From positions 682,001-746,000 of the forward strand of contig CAVVMG010000001.1 of NCBI GenBank assembly GCA_963749415.1: a stretch of DNA of 64,000 nt. Reading direction: 5' to 3'. The DNA comes from JALYNX01 sp963749415 (lineage in GTDB: Bacteria; Actinomycetota; Acidimicrobiia; Spongiisociales; ZC4RG35). Positions 52,141 through 61,805 of this stretch are shown one piece after another (within the stretch, counting starts at the first letter, position 1; each line of letters begins with the position of its first letter). Made by a program: the position numbers and the translations under genes. The notes under the pieces are model-generated. The model made no database searches and was not told the origin of the DNA. It worked only from the letters and a program-made list of their open reading frames with translations.

Positions 52141-52860
52141 TCAGTTGCTGAAGGTCACCGAGAACGCCGACGCCCAGCGGGAAACCACCCGCCCGTAGTT
52201 CTCGCCCGCGGTGAGCATGTCACCCTCGGCCAGAGCGCTCACCGACTGCTGTACGAGGTCCACCGACTCGTCGAACACCAGGTCCTGGGGGTCGAACAGG
52301 TCGGAAACCCCGGCGTAGTCCAGCTCGAGCATCGAATCATCCGGGAACCCGGCCAGCCATTCGGCGAGCTGGCCCAGCTCCTCTGCCGGGCCCTGGAACA
52401 CCTGAAGCTCCCGCAACACGTCGAGGGCCCGATCCACCCTCTCCCGGGCCGTGTTCAGGTCCACCCGATAGCGGAGCCGGGGCAGGCCCTGGACCTCGTA
52501 AACCTCCCTGTCGTCGGCAACGAAAGCGGTGAACCAGCGCACCGGGACGTGCCAGGCGGCGGTCAGCACGTGGGACCGGTGCGAAGGATGGTCCTCGTGG
52601 TAGCGGCGCAGCTCGCGGTCCGCGGCTTGCGCAGCCTCCTCCGGGATCAGTCCCGCCCCCAAACCCCGGAAGGCGTTGGCAAAGGCGACTGTCGACTCGA
52701 GGACACGGAGCCGGAGGTGGCGGGGACAGAGGAGCCGACGCCCATTCCATTCGACCTCCCAGTCGGGCTCCCCATCGCTCTCCGAGAGCAGGGCGTAGGC
52801 ACGGACGAAACCGGGCACCGGATCGTCGCCGGGAAGAGCATCCGGGGTGTACACCCGCAT
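52141..52860 (-). CDS. Uncharacterised protein, DUF6912-like start
   Basis: About 239 residues, no signal or membrane segment. MRVYTPDAL resembles the opening of actinobacterial DUF6912 proteins, but the rest (HLRLRVLESTVAFANAFRGL, then acidic helices) is not a match I recognise. Starts at 52878 (GTG) or 52947 (ATG) are possible; the ATG at 52860 begins the conserved-looking part. The stop lies 14 bp before the -35 of the attenuator promoter. Function unknown. Confidence 0.55.
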   Translation of the reverse strand: MRVYTPDALPGDDPVPGFVRAYALLSESDGEPDWEVEWNGRRLLCPRHLRLRVLESTVAFANAFRGLGAGLIPEEAAQAADRELRRYHEDHPSHRSHVLTAAWHVPVRWFTAFVADDREVYEVQGLPRLRYRVDLNTARERVDRALDVLRELQVFQGPAEELGQLAEWLAGFPDDSMLELDYAGVSDLFDPQDLVFDESVDLVQQSVSALAEGDMLTAGENYGRVVSRWASAFSVTFSN

Positions 52861-52991
52861 GAATGCGGTCTTGATCACCAACCCATGCTCGCACACGTGC
52901 ACCCCAAGATGGCAGGGACCCGGTTTTTGGGTAAGGGGTATCATCAAACAGGCGGGGATGACCCCACCGGGTTGATATAGGAGGACGGAGC

Positions 52992-54074
52992 TTGGTGGTA
53001 TTCGAAGAGGTCGCCCGAGAGGGCCACGAACAGATCCTCTACGGGTACGACAAGGTCTCGGGCCTCCGAACCATCATCGCGATTCACAGCACGGCTTTGG
53101 GTCCCGCCCTAGGCGGGACCCGCTTTTTCCCATATCAGACCGAGGAAGAGGCGCTCACCGATGTGTTGCGTCTCTCCAAGGGCATGACCTACAAGGCGGC
53201 GGCCGCCGGCCTCGACCTGGGCGGGGGCAAGGCCGTGATCATCGGCGATCCCCGAACTCACAAATCCGAGCGCCTGCTCCGCGCCTACGGCCGGATAGTC
53301 GACAGCCTCCAGGGCCGTTACATCACGGCCGAGGACGTCGGCACCACCGCACCGGACATGGACATCGTGCGCCGGGAGACGAGGTGGGCTTTCGGCAACA
53401 GCGCCTACGAAGGTGGCTCCGGCGATCCGTCGCCGATGACTGCCCGTGGCCTCTTCGCCGCCGCCCGGGGCGTGGCCCAATTCCTGTGGAACGACTCCGA
53501 TCTCGCCGGCCGACGGTTCGCGGTCCAGGGAGTGGGCAAGGTTGGCTCGGTGCTGGTGCAGTTCTTGGTCGAGGCCCGCGCCGAGGTCATCGTCTCCGAT
53601 GTCTACGAGCCGGCACTGGCCGCGGTTGTCGAGACCTACGGTGTGAAGACAGTTGACCCCGAGGACATCCACACCGTCGACTGCGACATCTACTCGCCAT
53701 GTTCGATGGGGGCAGGGCTCAACCCGACGACCATCCCCCGGCTCAACTGTCAGGCCGTGGTGGGTAGCGCCAACAACCAATTGGCCAACGGGTCGGATGC
53801 CGACCTCCTCGAGGAGCGGGAGATCCTCTACGCCCCCGATTTCGTGGTCAACGCCGGCGGTCTGATCAATGTCTACGACGAGTTGCTCGGCTACAACAAG
53901 CTGCGGGCGGTGCACCGTGTCGACGCCATCTTCGACGCCACCGTGGGCATCCTGGAAAAGGCCAGGAGCGATGGAGTCAACCCCAACACCGCAGCGGTCG
54001 AGCTCGCCGAGACTCGGATCCAGGAGATCGGGGACTTGCGTCGCTTCCGACGCAGCGGGGACGACAAGAATTGA
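52992..54074 (+). CDS. Leucine/valine dehydrogenase
   Basis: 360 residues of the amino acid dehydrogenase family. Substrate and catalytic lysines are Lys68 in SKGMTYKAAAAG and Lys80 in LDLGGGKAVI. NAD binds at VQGVGKVGSVL. It deaminates branched-chain amino acids to keto acids. The next gene, two bases later, encodes the E1 of the branched-chain keto acid dehydrogenase, so the operon degrades Leu, Val and Ile or makes branched acyl-CoA primers. AGGAGG seven bases before the TTG at 52992 supports it; GTG at 52995 is an alternative. Confidence 0.92.
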   Translation: MVVFEEVAREGHEQILYGYDKVSGLRTIIAIHSTALGPALGGTRFFPYQTEEEALTDVLRLSKGMTYKAAAAGLDLGGGKAVIIGDPRTHKSERLLRAYGRIVDSLQGRYITAEDVGTTAPDMDIVRRETRWAFGNSAYEGGSGDPSPMTARGLFAAARGVAQFLWNDSDLAGRRFAVQGVGKVGSVLVQFLVEARAEVIVSDVYEPALAAVVETYGVKTVDPEDIHTVDCDIYSPCSMGAGLNPTTIPRLNCQAVVGSANNQLANGSDADLLEEREILYAPDFVVNAGGLINVYDELLGYNKLRAVHRVDAIFDATVGILEKARSDGVNPNTAAVELAETRIQEIGDLRRFRRSGDDKN

Positions 54075-54076
54075 CC

Positions 54077-56122
54077 ATGGACGAGCCGATCCCGGTACCG
54101 CCCTCCGACCTGAACCTCAGTCACCTCGACCTGGGACTCACAGACGAGCAGGTGGTCGAGATGTACCGGCTGATGTTGACGGCCCGGCGCATCGACGACC
54201 GGCTCTTCGCCCTCCAGAGACAGGGTCGAGCCCCGTTCGTGGTCGGGTCGTCTGGTCACGAGGCGGTCCAGGTGGCCTCGGCGTTCGCCCTCGACAGGGA
54301 GAAGGACTGGATCCTCCCCTACTACCGCGACATGGGAGTAGGGCTGGCTTGGGGTTTCGAACCCGAAGAGATCTTCCTCGGGGTCTTCGCCAAGAAGACC
54401 GATCCGATGTCCGGGGGGCGGCAACTACCCGGACACTGGTCATCGCGCGAGCTCAGGGTGCTCAGTCAGTCTTCGGTGATCGGCACCCAATACCTCCACG
54501 CCGTGGGCATCGCCCACGGGGTGAAGCTCCGCGGGGAGGACTCGGTGGTCGCGGTCTACGGCGGGGAGGGGTCGACTTCGGAAGGTGACTGGCACGAGGC
54601 GATGAACTGGGCCGGGATCCACAAGCTCCCCGTCATTTTCGTGATCGAGAACAACGGATATGCGATCTCCGTGCCCGAGGCGGAGGAGGTCGCCGGGAGC
54701 CTGGCGGCCCGCGCCGCCGGCTACGGGTTCCCTGGCGTGGAAGTCGACGGAAACCGGACCCTCCGGGTCTACCGGGCGATGCAGGAAGCGGTGGCCCGGG
54801 CCCGGGCCGGCGAGGGCCCGACACTGATCGAGGCCGAGACCTACCGCTACTACGCCCACACCTCCGACGACAACGACACCCTCTACCGAAGCCGGGAAGA
54901 GGTGGAGACCTGGCGCAAGCGGGACCCCGTGGCCCGCATCCGCCAGTACCTGATCGAGAAACGGCTGCTCACCGAGGCTGAGGAGGCCGCAATCGACCAG
55001 GAGGTGGTAGAGGTACTGGCCCGCGCCGTGGAAAGCGCCGAGTCGGCGCCCGACCCCGACGAGCCCACCTCCCGGGTGTACGCCCGCGTCATCGAGCCCG
55101 GGCCGGCTGCAACCGAGCCCGAGCCCGAAATCACCGGAGAGTCGGTCAACCTGATCACGGCGATCAACCGGGCTCTGCACGAGGTGCTGGAAGCCCACGA
55201 CGACACGGTGGTCTTCGGCCAGGACGTCGCCCGGCGCAAGGGCGGTGTGTTCAAGGCGACCATGGACCTGACCGAGCGCTTCGGCGCCGACCGCTGCTTC
55301 AACACGCCCATCGCCGAGTCCTCGATCATCGGCGCCGCCATCGGGATGTCGGCCACAGGGTTCAAGGTGATTCCCGAGATCCAGTTCGCCGATTACATCC
55401 ATCCCGCGTTCGACCAGATCGTCTCCGAGGCAGCCCGGATCAGCTTCCGGTCCGACGGCCGCTGGAACGTGCCCATCGTGATCCGTGCCCCTTATGGAGC
55501 GGGGATACACGGGGCGCTCTATCACTCGCAGTCGATCGAAGCCTTCTACGCCCATGTTCCGGGACTCAAGGTGGTGATCCCGTCGACACCGGCTGATGTC
55601 AAAGGCCTCCTCTTCACCGCCGTCGAGGACCCGGACCCGGTCCTCTACCTGGAGCCAAAGAAGCTGTATCGCCTGGCCAAAGGCCCCTATCCGGCAGGGG
55701 AGCATCTCGTGCCGCTGGGGCGGGCGGCCATCAGGCACCCTGGCGAGGATCTCACAATCATCACTTATGGGGCGATGGCCCATTTCACGATGGAGGCGGT
55801 CCCCCTCCTCGAGGAGTTGGACATCAGCCCCGAGGTGATCGACCTTCGCAGCATCAAGCCCCTGGACTGGCCCACGATCGAGAAGTCGGTGAGGAAGACC
55901 TCTCGAGCGCTGGTGGTCTACGAAGACGTGGAGTTTGGCGGCTTCGGGGCCGAGGTCGCGGCTCAGATCGCGGACAAGGCGTTCGAGTGGCTGGACGCAC
56001 CGGTGCGCCGCTATGCCCTGCCCGACGTACCCACCATGCCCTATGCCGGGTCGCTGGAGAATCAGCTGTACCCGACCCCGGAGGAAATCGTCCGCCACGC
56101 CCAGGAGCTGGCGAAGTACTGA
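54077..56122 (+). CDS. Branched-chain keto acid dehydrogenase E1, alpha and beta fused
   Basis: 681 residues: E1 alpha (about 15-330), a linker rich in Glu, Pro and Ala (about 335-360), E1 beta (about 365-680). The thiamine pyrophosphate motif is GGEGSTSEGDWHEAMN to ENNGYAIS; GEG instead of GDG is normal for this E1. The beta part shows FGQDVARRKGGVFKATMDL and the family ending. It decarboxylates branched 2-oxo acids and acylates the lipoyl E2. E2 and E3 are not in the window. The ATG sits two bases after the dehydrogenase stop. Confidence 0.92.
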   Translation: MDEPIPVPPSDLNLSHLDLGLTDEQVVEMYRLMLTARRIDDRLFALQRQGRAPFVVGSSGHEAVQVASAFALDREKDWILPYYRDMGVGLAWGFEPEEIFLGVFAKKTDPMSGGRQLPGHWSSRELRVLSQSSVIGTQYLHAVGIAHGVKLRGEDSVVAVYGGEGSTSEGDWHEAMNWAGIHKLPVIFVIENNGYAISVPEAEEVAGSLAARAAGYGFPGVEVDGNRTLRVYRAMQEAVARARAGEGPTLIEAETYRYYAHTSDDNDTLYRSREEVETWRKRDPVARIRQYLIEKRLLTEAEEAAIDQEVVEVLARAVESAESAPDPDEPTSRVYARVIEPGPAATEPEPEITGESVNLITAINRALHEVLEAHDDTVVFGQDVARRKGGVFKATMDLTERFGADRCFNTPIAESSIIGAAIGMSATGFKVIPEIQFADYIHPAFDQIVSEAARISFRSDGRWNVPIVIRAPYGAGIHGALYHSQSIEAFYAHVPGLKVVIPSTPADVKGLLFTAVEDPDPVLYLEPKKLYRLAKGPYPAGEHLVPLGRAAIRHPGEDLTIITYGAMAHFTMEAVPLLEELDISPEVIDLRSIKPLDWPTIEKSVRKTSRALVVYEDVEFGGFGAEVAAQIADKAFEWLDAPVRRYALPDVPTMPYAGSLENQLYPTPEEIVRHAQELAKY

Positions 56123-56304
56123 CGCGCCCTGTGGGCGCCGTATATACGCATATACGCAGCCCCCTCCGGCCCTTCGGGCCACATTCCCCAACGTCGCTTC
56201 GCTCCTGGGGGAGGAAACATTTCTCCCCCCAGCGAACGCAGTGAGCGTTGAGGGGAGTACCGCCGGAGGCGGGGAGGGGGGCGCTCTATGGTCTCCAGCT
56301 TCAG
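56123..56304. repeat. Hairpin-rich intergenic region
   Basis: No gene. ATATACGC occurs twice near 56142-56158. CTGGGGG and CCCCCAG arms enclose an imperfect hairpin near 56213-56241, followed by GCGAACGCAGTGAGCG. It resembles the hairpin repeats after fabF and thiQ in composition but not base for base. Probably the end of the keto acid operon. Confidence 0.45.
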
Positions 56305-58068
56305 ATGTCCCTGCTCAGCCATCTCTCCGAACTGGTGGGCTCTGCCTTCACCGAGCTCGGCCTTTCGACTGACTTCGGTGAGGTGGTGCCTTCGCAGCGG
56401 CCGGAGCTCTCCCAGTTCCAGTGCAACGGGGCGATGGCCGCCGCCCGGGTCTCGGGCCGGCCGCCGCGGGAAATCGCCGACCAGGTGGTTGCGATCCTGG
56501 CCGGGGACGACGAGATCGTCGGCGCCGATGTCGCCGGTCCCGGTTTCATCAATTTCGACGTGACCGACGAGACCATTGCCCGCTTCGGGTCCGAGAGTGC
56601 AGCTGACCACTACCTCGGCTACCCGGTCTCCGGCGAGCCCGGGAACGTGGTCGTGGACTACGCCGGGCCCAACGTGGCCAAAGCGATGCATGTCGGTCAT
56701 CTCCGGGCCACGATCATCGGGGATGCCCTGGCCCGGCTGTTCTCGTTTGCCGGGAACAAGGTGACCCGGGATCCTCATTTCGGCGACTGGGGGTTCCAAA
56801 TGGGGCTGCTGATCGCTGCCATCGCCGAGGAACAGCCCGACCTCCCCTTCTTCGACGGAGACTCCGGCGTCTACCCCGAGACCAGCCCGGTCACGCTCGA
56901 CGACCTACAACGCATCTACCCCCAGGCTGCAGCTCGAGCACGAACCGACGACGACTTCGCTGATGTCGCCCGCGAGGCCACGGTACGGCTGCAACAGGGG
57001 GACGCCGGGTATCGGGCGCTGTGGCGTCACATGAAGGCCGTGTCCGAAGAGTCGCAACGCGAGGACTTCGCCGCTCTCGGGGTGGAATTCGACCTCTGGT
57101 ACGGGGAGTCGGATGTACAGGACCGATTGGGTCCCCTCATCGCCGCGCTGCGCGAGGCCGGGGTCGCCGAGGAGTCCGAGGGTGCTCTGGTGGTTCGGGT
57201 CAGCCGTGAGGACGACAACCGCGACCTGCCTCCGCTCATCCTGGAAACCCAGGTCGGCGGGTTCCTCTACAGCACGTTTGACCTGGCGACTGTCGCGATG
57301 AGGATCGAGGAGCTCAAGGCCGATCTCCTGCTCTACGTGGTCGACAAGCGCCAGGCCGACCACTTCGTCCAGTTGTTCCGGGCCGCCGAGTTGGCCGGGA
57401 TCGTCCCTTCCGGCGCCCGCCTGGAGCACATCTGGTTCGGGACGATGAACGGCCCGGACGGGAAGCCGTTCAAGACCCGAGACGGCGGGGTGGTCCGGCT
57501 CGGCGACGTCATCCAAATGCTCACCGACGCGGCCCGGCGTCGACTCGACGAGGCCCATCTCGCCGAGGACTATCCCGCCGGGGAGCGGGACCGGATCGCA
57601 GCCATGGTCGGGGTGGCTGCGCTCAAGTTCGGAGACCTGATCAACAACCGGGCCTCCGACTACATGTTCGACCTGGAGCGTTTCAGCTCATTCGAGGGAA
57701 AGACCGGCCCCTACCTGCAGTATGCCTCGGTGCGGATCAAATCGATCCTGCGCCGGGCCCAGGAGGCGGGTGTCGCTGCCGGCACCCTGGCTCCGCCCGG
57801 CGTCGACGTCGAGCGTGAGCTGATCCTCGACCTGCTTCGTTTCCCTGAGGTGATCCAGCGTGCGATCGACCTCCGCGCCCCCAATCATGTGGCCGAGTTC
57901 GCCTACGGGGTCGCCGGCCGGTTCAACCGTTTCTACGACACCTGTCACATCCTCTCCGAGCCTGACCCGGTACGGCAGGCGTCGTGGCTGGCGCTTTCGA
58001 CGTGGACTCTCAAGGTCCTGGAGCGACTTCTGGACTTGCTCGGCATCGAGATCCCCGACCGCATGTAG
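56305..58068 (+). CDS. argS: Arginyl-tRNA synthetase
   Basis: 587 residues. The N-terminal tRNA-binding domain (1-100) is followed by the class I HIGH motif as HVGH (129-132) in AKAMHVGHLRATIIGD. The KMSK region is the ArgS form KPFKTRDGGVVRL. SSFEGKTGPYLQYASVRIKS and the C-terminal anticodon-binding helices are complete. It charges tRNA-Arg. The ATG at 56305 lacks a clear ribosome binding site. It is an essential gene, so its intact frame also argues that decay is not general here. Confidence 0.95.
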   Translation: MSLLSHLSELVGSAFTELGLSTDFGEVVPSQRPELSQFQCNGAMAAARVSGRPPREIADQVVAILAGDDEIVGADVAGPGFINFDVTDETIARFGSESAADHYLGYPVSGEPGNVVVDYAGPNVAKAMHVGHLRATIIGDALARLFSFAGNKVTRDPHFGDWGFQMGLLIAAIAEEQPDLPFFDGDSGVYPETSPVTLDDLQRIYPQAAARARTDDDFADVAREATVRLQQGDAGYRALWRHMKAVSEESQREDFAALGVEFDLWYGESDVQDRLGPLIAALREAGVAEESEGALVVRVSREDDNRDLPPLILETQVGGFLYSTFDLATVAMRIEELKADLLLYVVDKRQADHFVQLFRAAELAGIVPSGARLEHIWFGTMNGPDGKPFKTRDGGVVRLGDVIQMLTDAARRRLDEAHLAEDYPAGERDRIAAMVGVAALKFGDLINNRASDYMFDLERFSSFEGKTGPYLQYASVRIKSILRRAQEAGVAAGTLAPPGVDVERELILDLLRFPEVIQRAIDLRAPNHVAEFAYGVAGRFNRFYDTCHILSEPDPVRQASWLALSTWTLKVLERLLDLLGIEIPDRM

Positions 58069-58070
58069 TC

Positions 58071-58913
58071 ATGAGCTTGACGCTGCGCCCGGCCCGCCAG
58101 GATGACGTGGACAAGATCGCCTCCTGGACCCGGGACACCTTTACCTGGGGCGATTACGTGGGTGAGTCATTGCCCGGATGGCTCGAGGATCCCTCCTCGT
58201 TGGTCATGGTGTGCGTCGACGCCACCGACGAGCCGGTGGGGATGTCCCGCGCCGAGATGCTGTCCCCCACCGAGGGATGGCTGAGCGCCGCCCGCGTCCA
58301 CCCCGATCATCGCCGGGAAGGGGTCGGCGCCGCGATGAACGACCGAGGGGTGGAATGGGCCACGGAGCATGGCGCTCAGATCGTCCGCCTCACCGTCTCC
58401 GACGACAATGCCGCGGCACGGTCCCAGGTGGAGAAGCTGGGATACCGCAACACCTGTGTCTGGCTGATGGGTGAGATCGCGCCTCGGGGTGGGCACCTGG
58501 TCCGGGAGAGGGACCGTCTCCACCCGGCGCTGGGCGCCGACGCCGATGCCGGGTGGCTGTTGTGGTCGGCAAGCGAGTTGGCCCGCGCTGGTCGGGAGCT
58601 GTGGGCCGGGAACTGGCGCTGGCGCAAGGCGCATCGGGCCGATCTCGATGCCGCCATGGCCAAACACGGGCTGTTTCACGGGGCGGCGGGTTGGGTGGCG
58701 GCCCTGGTGGAAATGGATGCGCTCCAGGTGAGATGGCTGGCCACCGACCCCGCCGACGGCCCCTCCCTGATCCAGGGTGTGCTCGAGGTCGGGCGTCAGC
58801 TATCGGTCCCAGCCGTCGAGCTCTACATCCCGGAGACTCCCTGGAGCGCCGAGGCTCTGATCCGAGAAGGATTCTCCATCCACCGCCAGCTGATATACGC
58901 CAAGAGCCTCTAG
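58071..58913 (+). CDS. GNAT-family N-acetyltransferase
   Basis: 280 residues. The first 150 form a GNAT domain: RPARQDDVDKIASWTRDTF, then ARVHPDHRREGVGAAMNDR with the acetyl-CoA loop (R-R-x-G-V-G/A) and TVSDDNAAARSQVEKLGYRN. The second half may be another, degenerate GNAT unit (residues 190-280). The substrate is unknown. It starts two bases after the argS stop, so it is likely co-transcribed. It overlaps the next, converging gene by 4 bp. Confidence 0.85.
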   Translation: MSLTLRPARQDDVDKIASWTRDTFTWGDYVGESLPGWLEDPSSLVMVCVDATDEPVGMSRAEMLSPTEGWLSAARVHPDHRREGVGAAMNDRGVEWATEHGAQIVRLTVSDDNAAARSQVEKLGYRNTCVWLMGEIAPRGGHLVRERDRLHPALGADADAGWLLWSASELARAGRELWAGNWRWRKAHRADLDAAMAKHGLFHGAAGWVAALVEMDALQVRWLATDPADGPSLIQGVLEVGRQLSVPAVELYIPETPWSAEALIREGFSIHRQLIYAKSL

Positions 58914-59500
58914 GCGAAGATCGCCATGGTGGCGATGGCCCAGATGACGAACATCGAAGGGACCTCCGCCTTGCGCACCCAGTCGGGAGCGTTTGGCGCC
59001 CGGTTTATCAGCAGCGACAGCGGGACGCCGAGCAGGGGCATCACCACCATTCCCGCGATCCCCACGGCTCGCAATCCCTCGGCCCCCTTGTGCAGAGGCT
59101 CGGGTAGGTCTCCGAGTAGGCCGTCGATCGCGCCGTAGACGAGCAGCGCCCCGAAACCGACGATGAACACCGCCAGGGTGCGTCCGATCCCGACCTCCCA
59201 GAGCTTGAACCCCACCAGCTTCCGGCCCCGGCCCAATGGCCCCTCGGCGGCGACCCCGAGACAGAACAGGCCCATGATCGCCAGAATCAGCGCCGAGGCG
59301 AGCATGCCCCCGGTCGACATCTCCTGGACCACATCGACGATCTCGAAACCGGCGAGGAGCACGGCAATGGACAGCCCCACCCAAAGGCTTCCCAGCACCA
59401 TGAGCCCGACATCGAACATCGTTCCGAGTGCCCCGTAGGCGAGGATCGCGTAACGCTTGATCAGCGCCAGGGGGTCGGCCTGGCTGATGCCCTCGGTCAC
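58910..59500 (-). CDS. Membrane protein in the glycolate oxidase operon
   Basis: 196 residues with five membrane helices (about 16-37, 41-62, 71-92, 108-132, 150-172). GGAGGAG precedes the GTG at 59500, and the start overlaps the glcF stop by 4 bp (GTGA), so it belongs to the glcDEF operon. No family is recognised; a permease for glycolate or lactate is only a guess. Confidence 0.65.
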   Translation of the reverse strand: MTEGISQADPLALIKRYAILAYGALGTMFDVGLMVLGSLWVGLSIAVLLAGFEIVDVVQEMSTGGMLASALILAIMGLFCLGVAAEGPLGRGRKLVGFKLWEVGIGRTLAVFIVGFGALLVYGAIDGLLGDLPEPLHKGAEGLRAVGIAGMVVMPLLGVPLSLLINRAPNAPDWVRKAEVPSMFVIWAIATMAIFA

Positions 59501-60750
59501 AGCTGCTCCTCCACGGCGGCGACGATACCGCCCCGCAGTTCTCCGTCGATGGCTTGCAGATACCACTCGATGGGGTGTGCGATCTGGAAACCAGCACCCA
59601 GAGCGCTACGTAATTGCATCTCACATCCCGGATTCGCCGAGGCCACTTTGCTCACACCTGTAGAGCGCACCTGATCGGCCTTGCGGTTCCCCAATTCCTG
59701 AGATGCCTCCGGTTGCAGGACCGTGTAGAGACCGGCAGCCCCACAGCACATGCCGTCGGGATCGATCTCCACCACCTCGAAGCCACCCGCTTCCAGGATC
59801 AATCTCGGCTCCGCGGTCACCTTTTGGGCGTGGCGGAGATGGCAGGGGTCCTGGATCGCGACCTGACCCGATCCCGGCGCCAATCGCGGTAAGAGACCGG
59901 ACTCGATGGCTCCAGCTACCGCCACCGTGACGTCGATTGACACCGATCCCACTTCCTCTCCTTTCGGAGCCCAGTGCCCGTAGTCGCGGAGATGCGCCGA
60001 GCAGCCGGCGGCAGTGGCCACCACCATGTCGTATCCCGCCAGCGTGCTGGCGTTTCGCTCGGCAAGAGCGCGAGCCTCGGGCGCCTTGCCGTCGTGAGCG
60101 GCAAGGGCACCACAACAGGTCTGACCCGCAGGGACCTCGACCCGGTACCCGGCGCGCTCCAGGAGTGCCACCGCGGCCTCGTTCACCGGGCGGAACCACT
60201 GGTCCTGAATGCATCCCGAGAGAAGCGCGACTCTCCCCGCTTCCCCGGTTCCACCGACATGGCCGACTAGCGAGCCGGGGCGACGTCGGAGGTCGCGCAT
60301 CCCCGAAACCACACGCCGGAACTTGCGAGGTGCGAGGCCAGTGACACCGATACGTTGCGCCAGCGATAGTGCACCGGTCCCGACGGCCAGCGTTCCCCTC
60401 GAGCCGAGCACGGTGCCCAGGAGGAAGGCGCGCACACGATGAGACCAGGTGCGGCGTTGTGCCACGATCTCGGCCCGCGTCCCTTCCAGGAGCCGTCCAT
60501 AGGGGACGAGCCCGGGGCAGACCGGCTCGCATGCCCGGCAGCCGAGGCAGAAATCGATGATCCCCTGGAATGGTGCGTCCACCTCGAGGACTCCCTGATG
60601 GACCGCCTTCATGGCGTGGATGCGACCTCTCGGGGATGCGGTCTCCCGACCGGTGAGCCGGAACGTGGGACAGGCCGGAAGGCACAGCCCGCACTGGACG
60701 CAAGCGTTGAGCTCGTCGGTGGTCGGGTGCTCGGTGGTGACCCAGCCCAT
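59497..60750 (-). CDS. glcF: Glycolate oxidase iron-sulfur subunit
   Basis: 417 residues. Two 4Fe-4S ferredoxin motifs (CVQCGLCLPACP and CLGCRACEPVCP) at the N-terminus, then two CCG domains, with QTCCGALAAHDG and DGMCCGAAGLY. It moves electrons from the flavin subunits to quinone. The ATG at 60750 lies in the glcE stop (TGATG); GTG one codon earlier is possible. Complete length. Confidence 0.92.
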   Translation of the reverse strand: MGWVTTEHPTTDELNACVQCGLCLPACPTFRLTGRETASPRGRIHAMKAVHQGVLEVDAPFQGIIDFCLGCRACEPVCPGLVPYGRLLEGTRAEIVAQRRTWSHRVRAFLLGTVLGSRGTLAVGTGALSLAQRIGVTGLAPRKFRRVVSGMRDLRRRPGSLVGHVGGTGEAGRVALLSGCIQDQWFRPVNEAAVALLERAGYRVEVPAGQTCCGALAAHDGKAPEARALAERNASTLAGYDMVVATAAGCSAHLRDYGHWAPKGEEVGSVSIDVTVAVAGAIESGLLPRLAPGSGQVAIQDPCHLRHAQKVTAEPRLILEAGGFEVVEIDPDGMCCGAAGLYTVLQPEASQELGNRKADQVRSTGVSKVASANPGCEMQLRSALGAGFQIAHPIEWYLQAIDGELRGGIVAAVEEQL

Positions 60751-61805
60751 CACAGGCCCGCGGGGAGCCGGCCGGGGTTGATCACCCGGGCCGGGTCGAA
60801 CTGGGCAATCAGTCGGCGCTGGACTTCGAGCGCCGGAGGCGGTCGGCCCCAGGGGTCGAAGCCGTCGAGCCCGCCGGGCGGGGCGGATACCACCACCAGA
60901 CTGCCACCCTCTTCCTCGGCCCAGTCACGGACCTCCGACGCCCCACCGATATCGTCGGAGGCGGCGCGTACCTCGCCGACGCCGTGGATCGCCAGGTAGC
61001 GCCAGCCCCTGGGCAGCCTCTCGAGGGCGGCAGCGGTGAGTGCCGGAGGCACCCGCAGCGACCAGCAGAATGAGCCCTCGGGGTCGGCGGGCCAATCGTG
61101 GCCCTCGATCACCTCGCCATGCAGGCGATCGGTGATCGCCTCGACCTCGGTGTAAGTCCCCCACAGAAACAACCGCGTCCGGTGGTTCTCCTCGAGCACG
61201 GCCAGCGGTCGGGTGACCCGGTTCGACGTCTCGAGATCCGGAATGGTCACGGTGGCCGCCGCGGGCGGCCTTGGCCACAGCTTGAGGCACACCGACACCA
61301 TCACGCCCAGCGACCCGAACGCTCCCACCACCAGTCGGGGGAGGTCATAGCCGGTGACATTCTTCACGACACGGCCCCCGGCCCGGATCACCCGCCCGTC
61401 CCCGGTGACCAGGGTCACCTCCAGCATCCGCTCCCTGGTTCCCAGGAGGCGGCCCCGACGCAGCGAGGAGCCTCCTGCGGAGACCACCCCGCCGATGGTG
61501 GAAGATCCCGGGACCTCGGGGAGAACCGCCGTTTGCGCCCGCTCGTTGAGCTGAGCCTCGAGATCGGCCACGCGAGTGCCAGCCCCGGCAGTGACCGTTA
61601 GGTCGTCGGGGTCCCATTCCTCGATCCCCGAGAAGGAGGACATGTCGACGACGACATTCGGAGGTGTCGGTGTTCCGAAACCCTGCCTGGTCCCACCCCC
61701 CACCACCTGGACGACAGACGAGTTCTGCGACGCTTCGCGGAGCACCGTTGCCAGCTCCTCGACCGAACCCGGAGTGACCCGGGTCGCCCCGGCGCCGTCG
61801 GTCAT
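60750..61805 (-). CDS. glcE: Glycolate oxidase FAD-binding subunit
   Basis: 351 residues with the PCMH-type FAD domain (VQVVGGGTRQGFG, then LPEVPGSSTIGGVVSAGGSS and GRVVKNVTGYDLPRLVVGA). It forms the glycolate dehydrogenase complex with GlcD and GlcF. The ATG at 61805 overlaps the glcD stop by four bases (ATGA), deciding it over an upstream in-frame codon. Confidence 0.9.
   Translation of the reverse strand: MTDGAGATRVTPGSVEELATVLREASQNSSVVQVVGGGTRQGFGTPTPPNVVVDMSSFSGIEEWDPDDLTVTAGAGTRVADLEAQLNERAQTAVLPEVPGSSTIGGVVSAGGSSLRRGRLLGTRERMLEVTLVTGDGRVIRAGGRVVKNVTGYDLPRLVVGAFGSLGVMVSVCLKLWPRPPAAATVTIPDLETSNRVTRPLAVLEENHRTRLFLWGTYTEVEAITDRLHGEVIEGHDWPADPEGSFCWSLRVPPALTAAALERLPRGWRYLAIHGVGEVRAASDDIGGASEVRDWAEEEGGSLVVVSAPPGGLDGFDPWGRPPPALEVQRRLIAQFDPARVINPGRLPAGL

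Noticed and set aside
50737..52980. A 747-codon plus-strand frame
   Set aside because: It is antisense to cysteine synthase, the polycysteine leader and the 52.1-52.9 kb gene; long antisense frames are common in GC-rich DNA.
54077..56122. GEG instead of GDG in the thiamine pyrophosphate motif as a defect
   Set aside because: Branched-chain E1 alpha subunits normally carry GEG at this place.
54440..56191. A 583-codon minus-strand frame
   Set aside because: Antisense to the clearly recognisable E1 gene; no family features.
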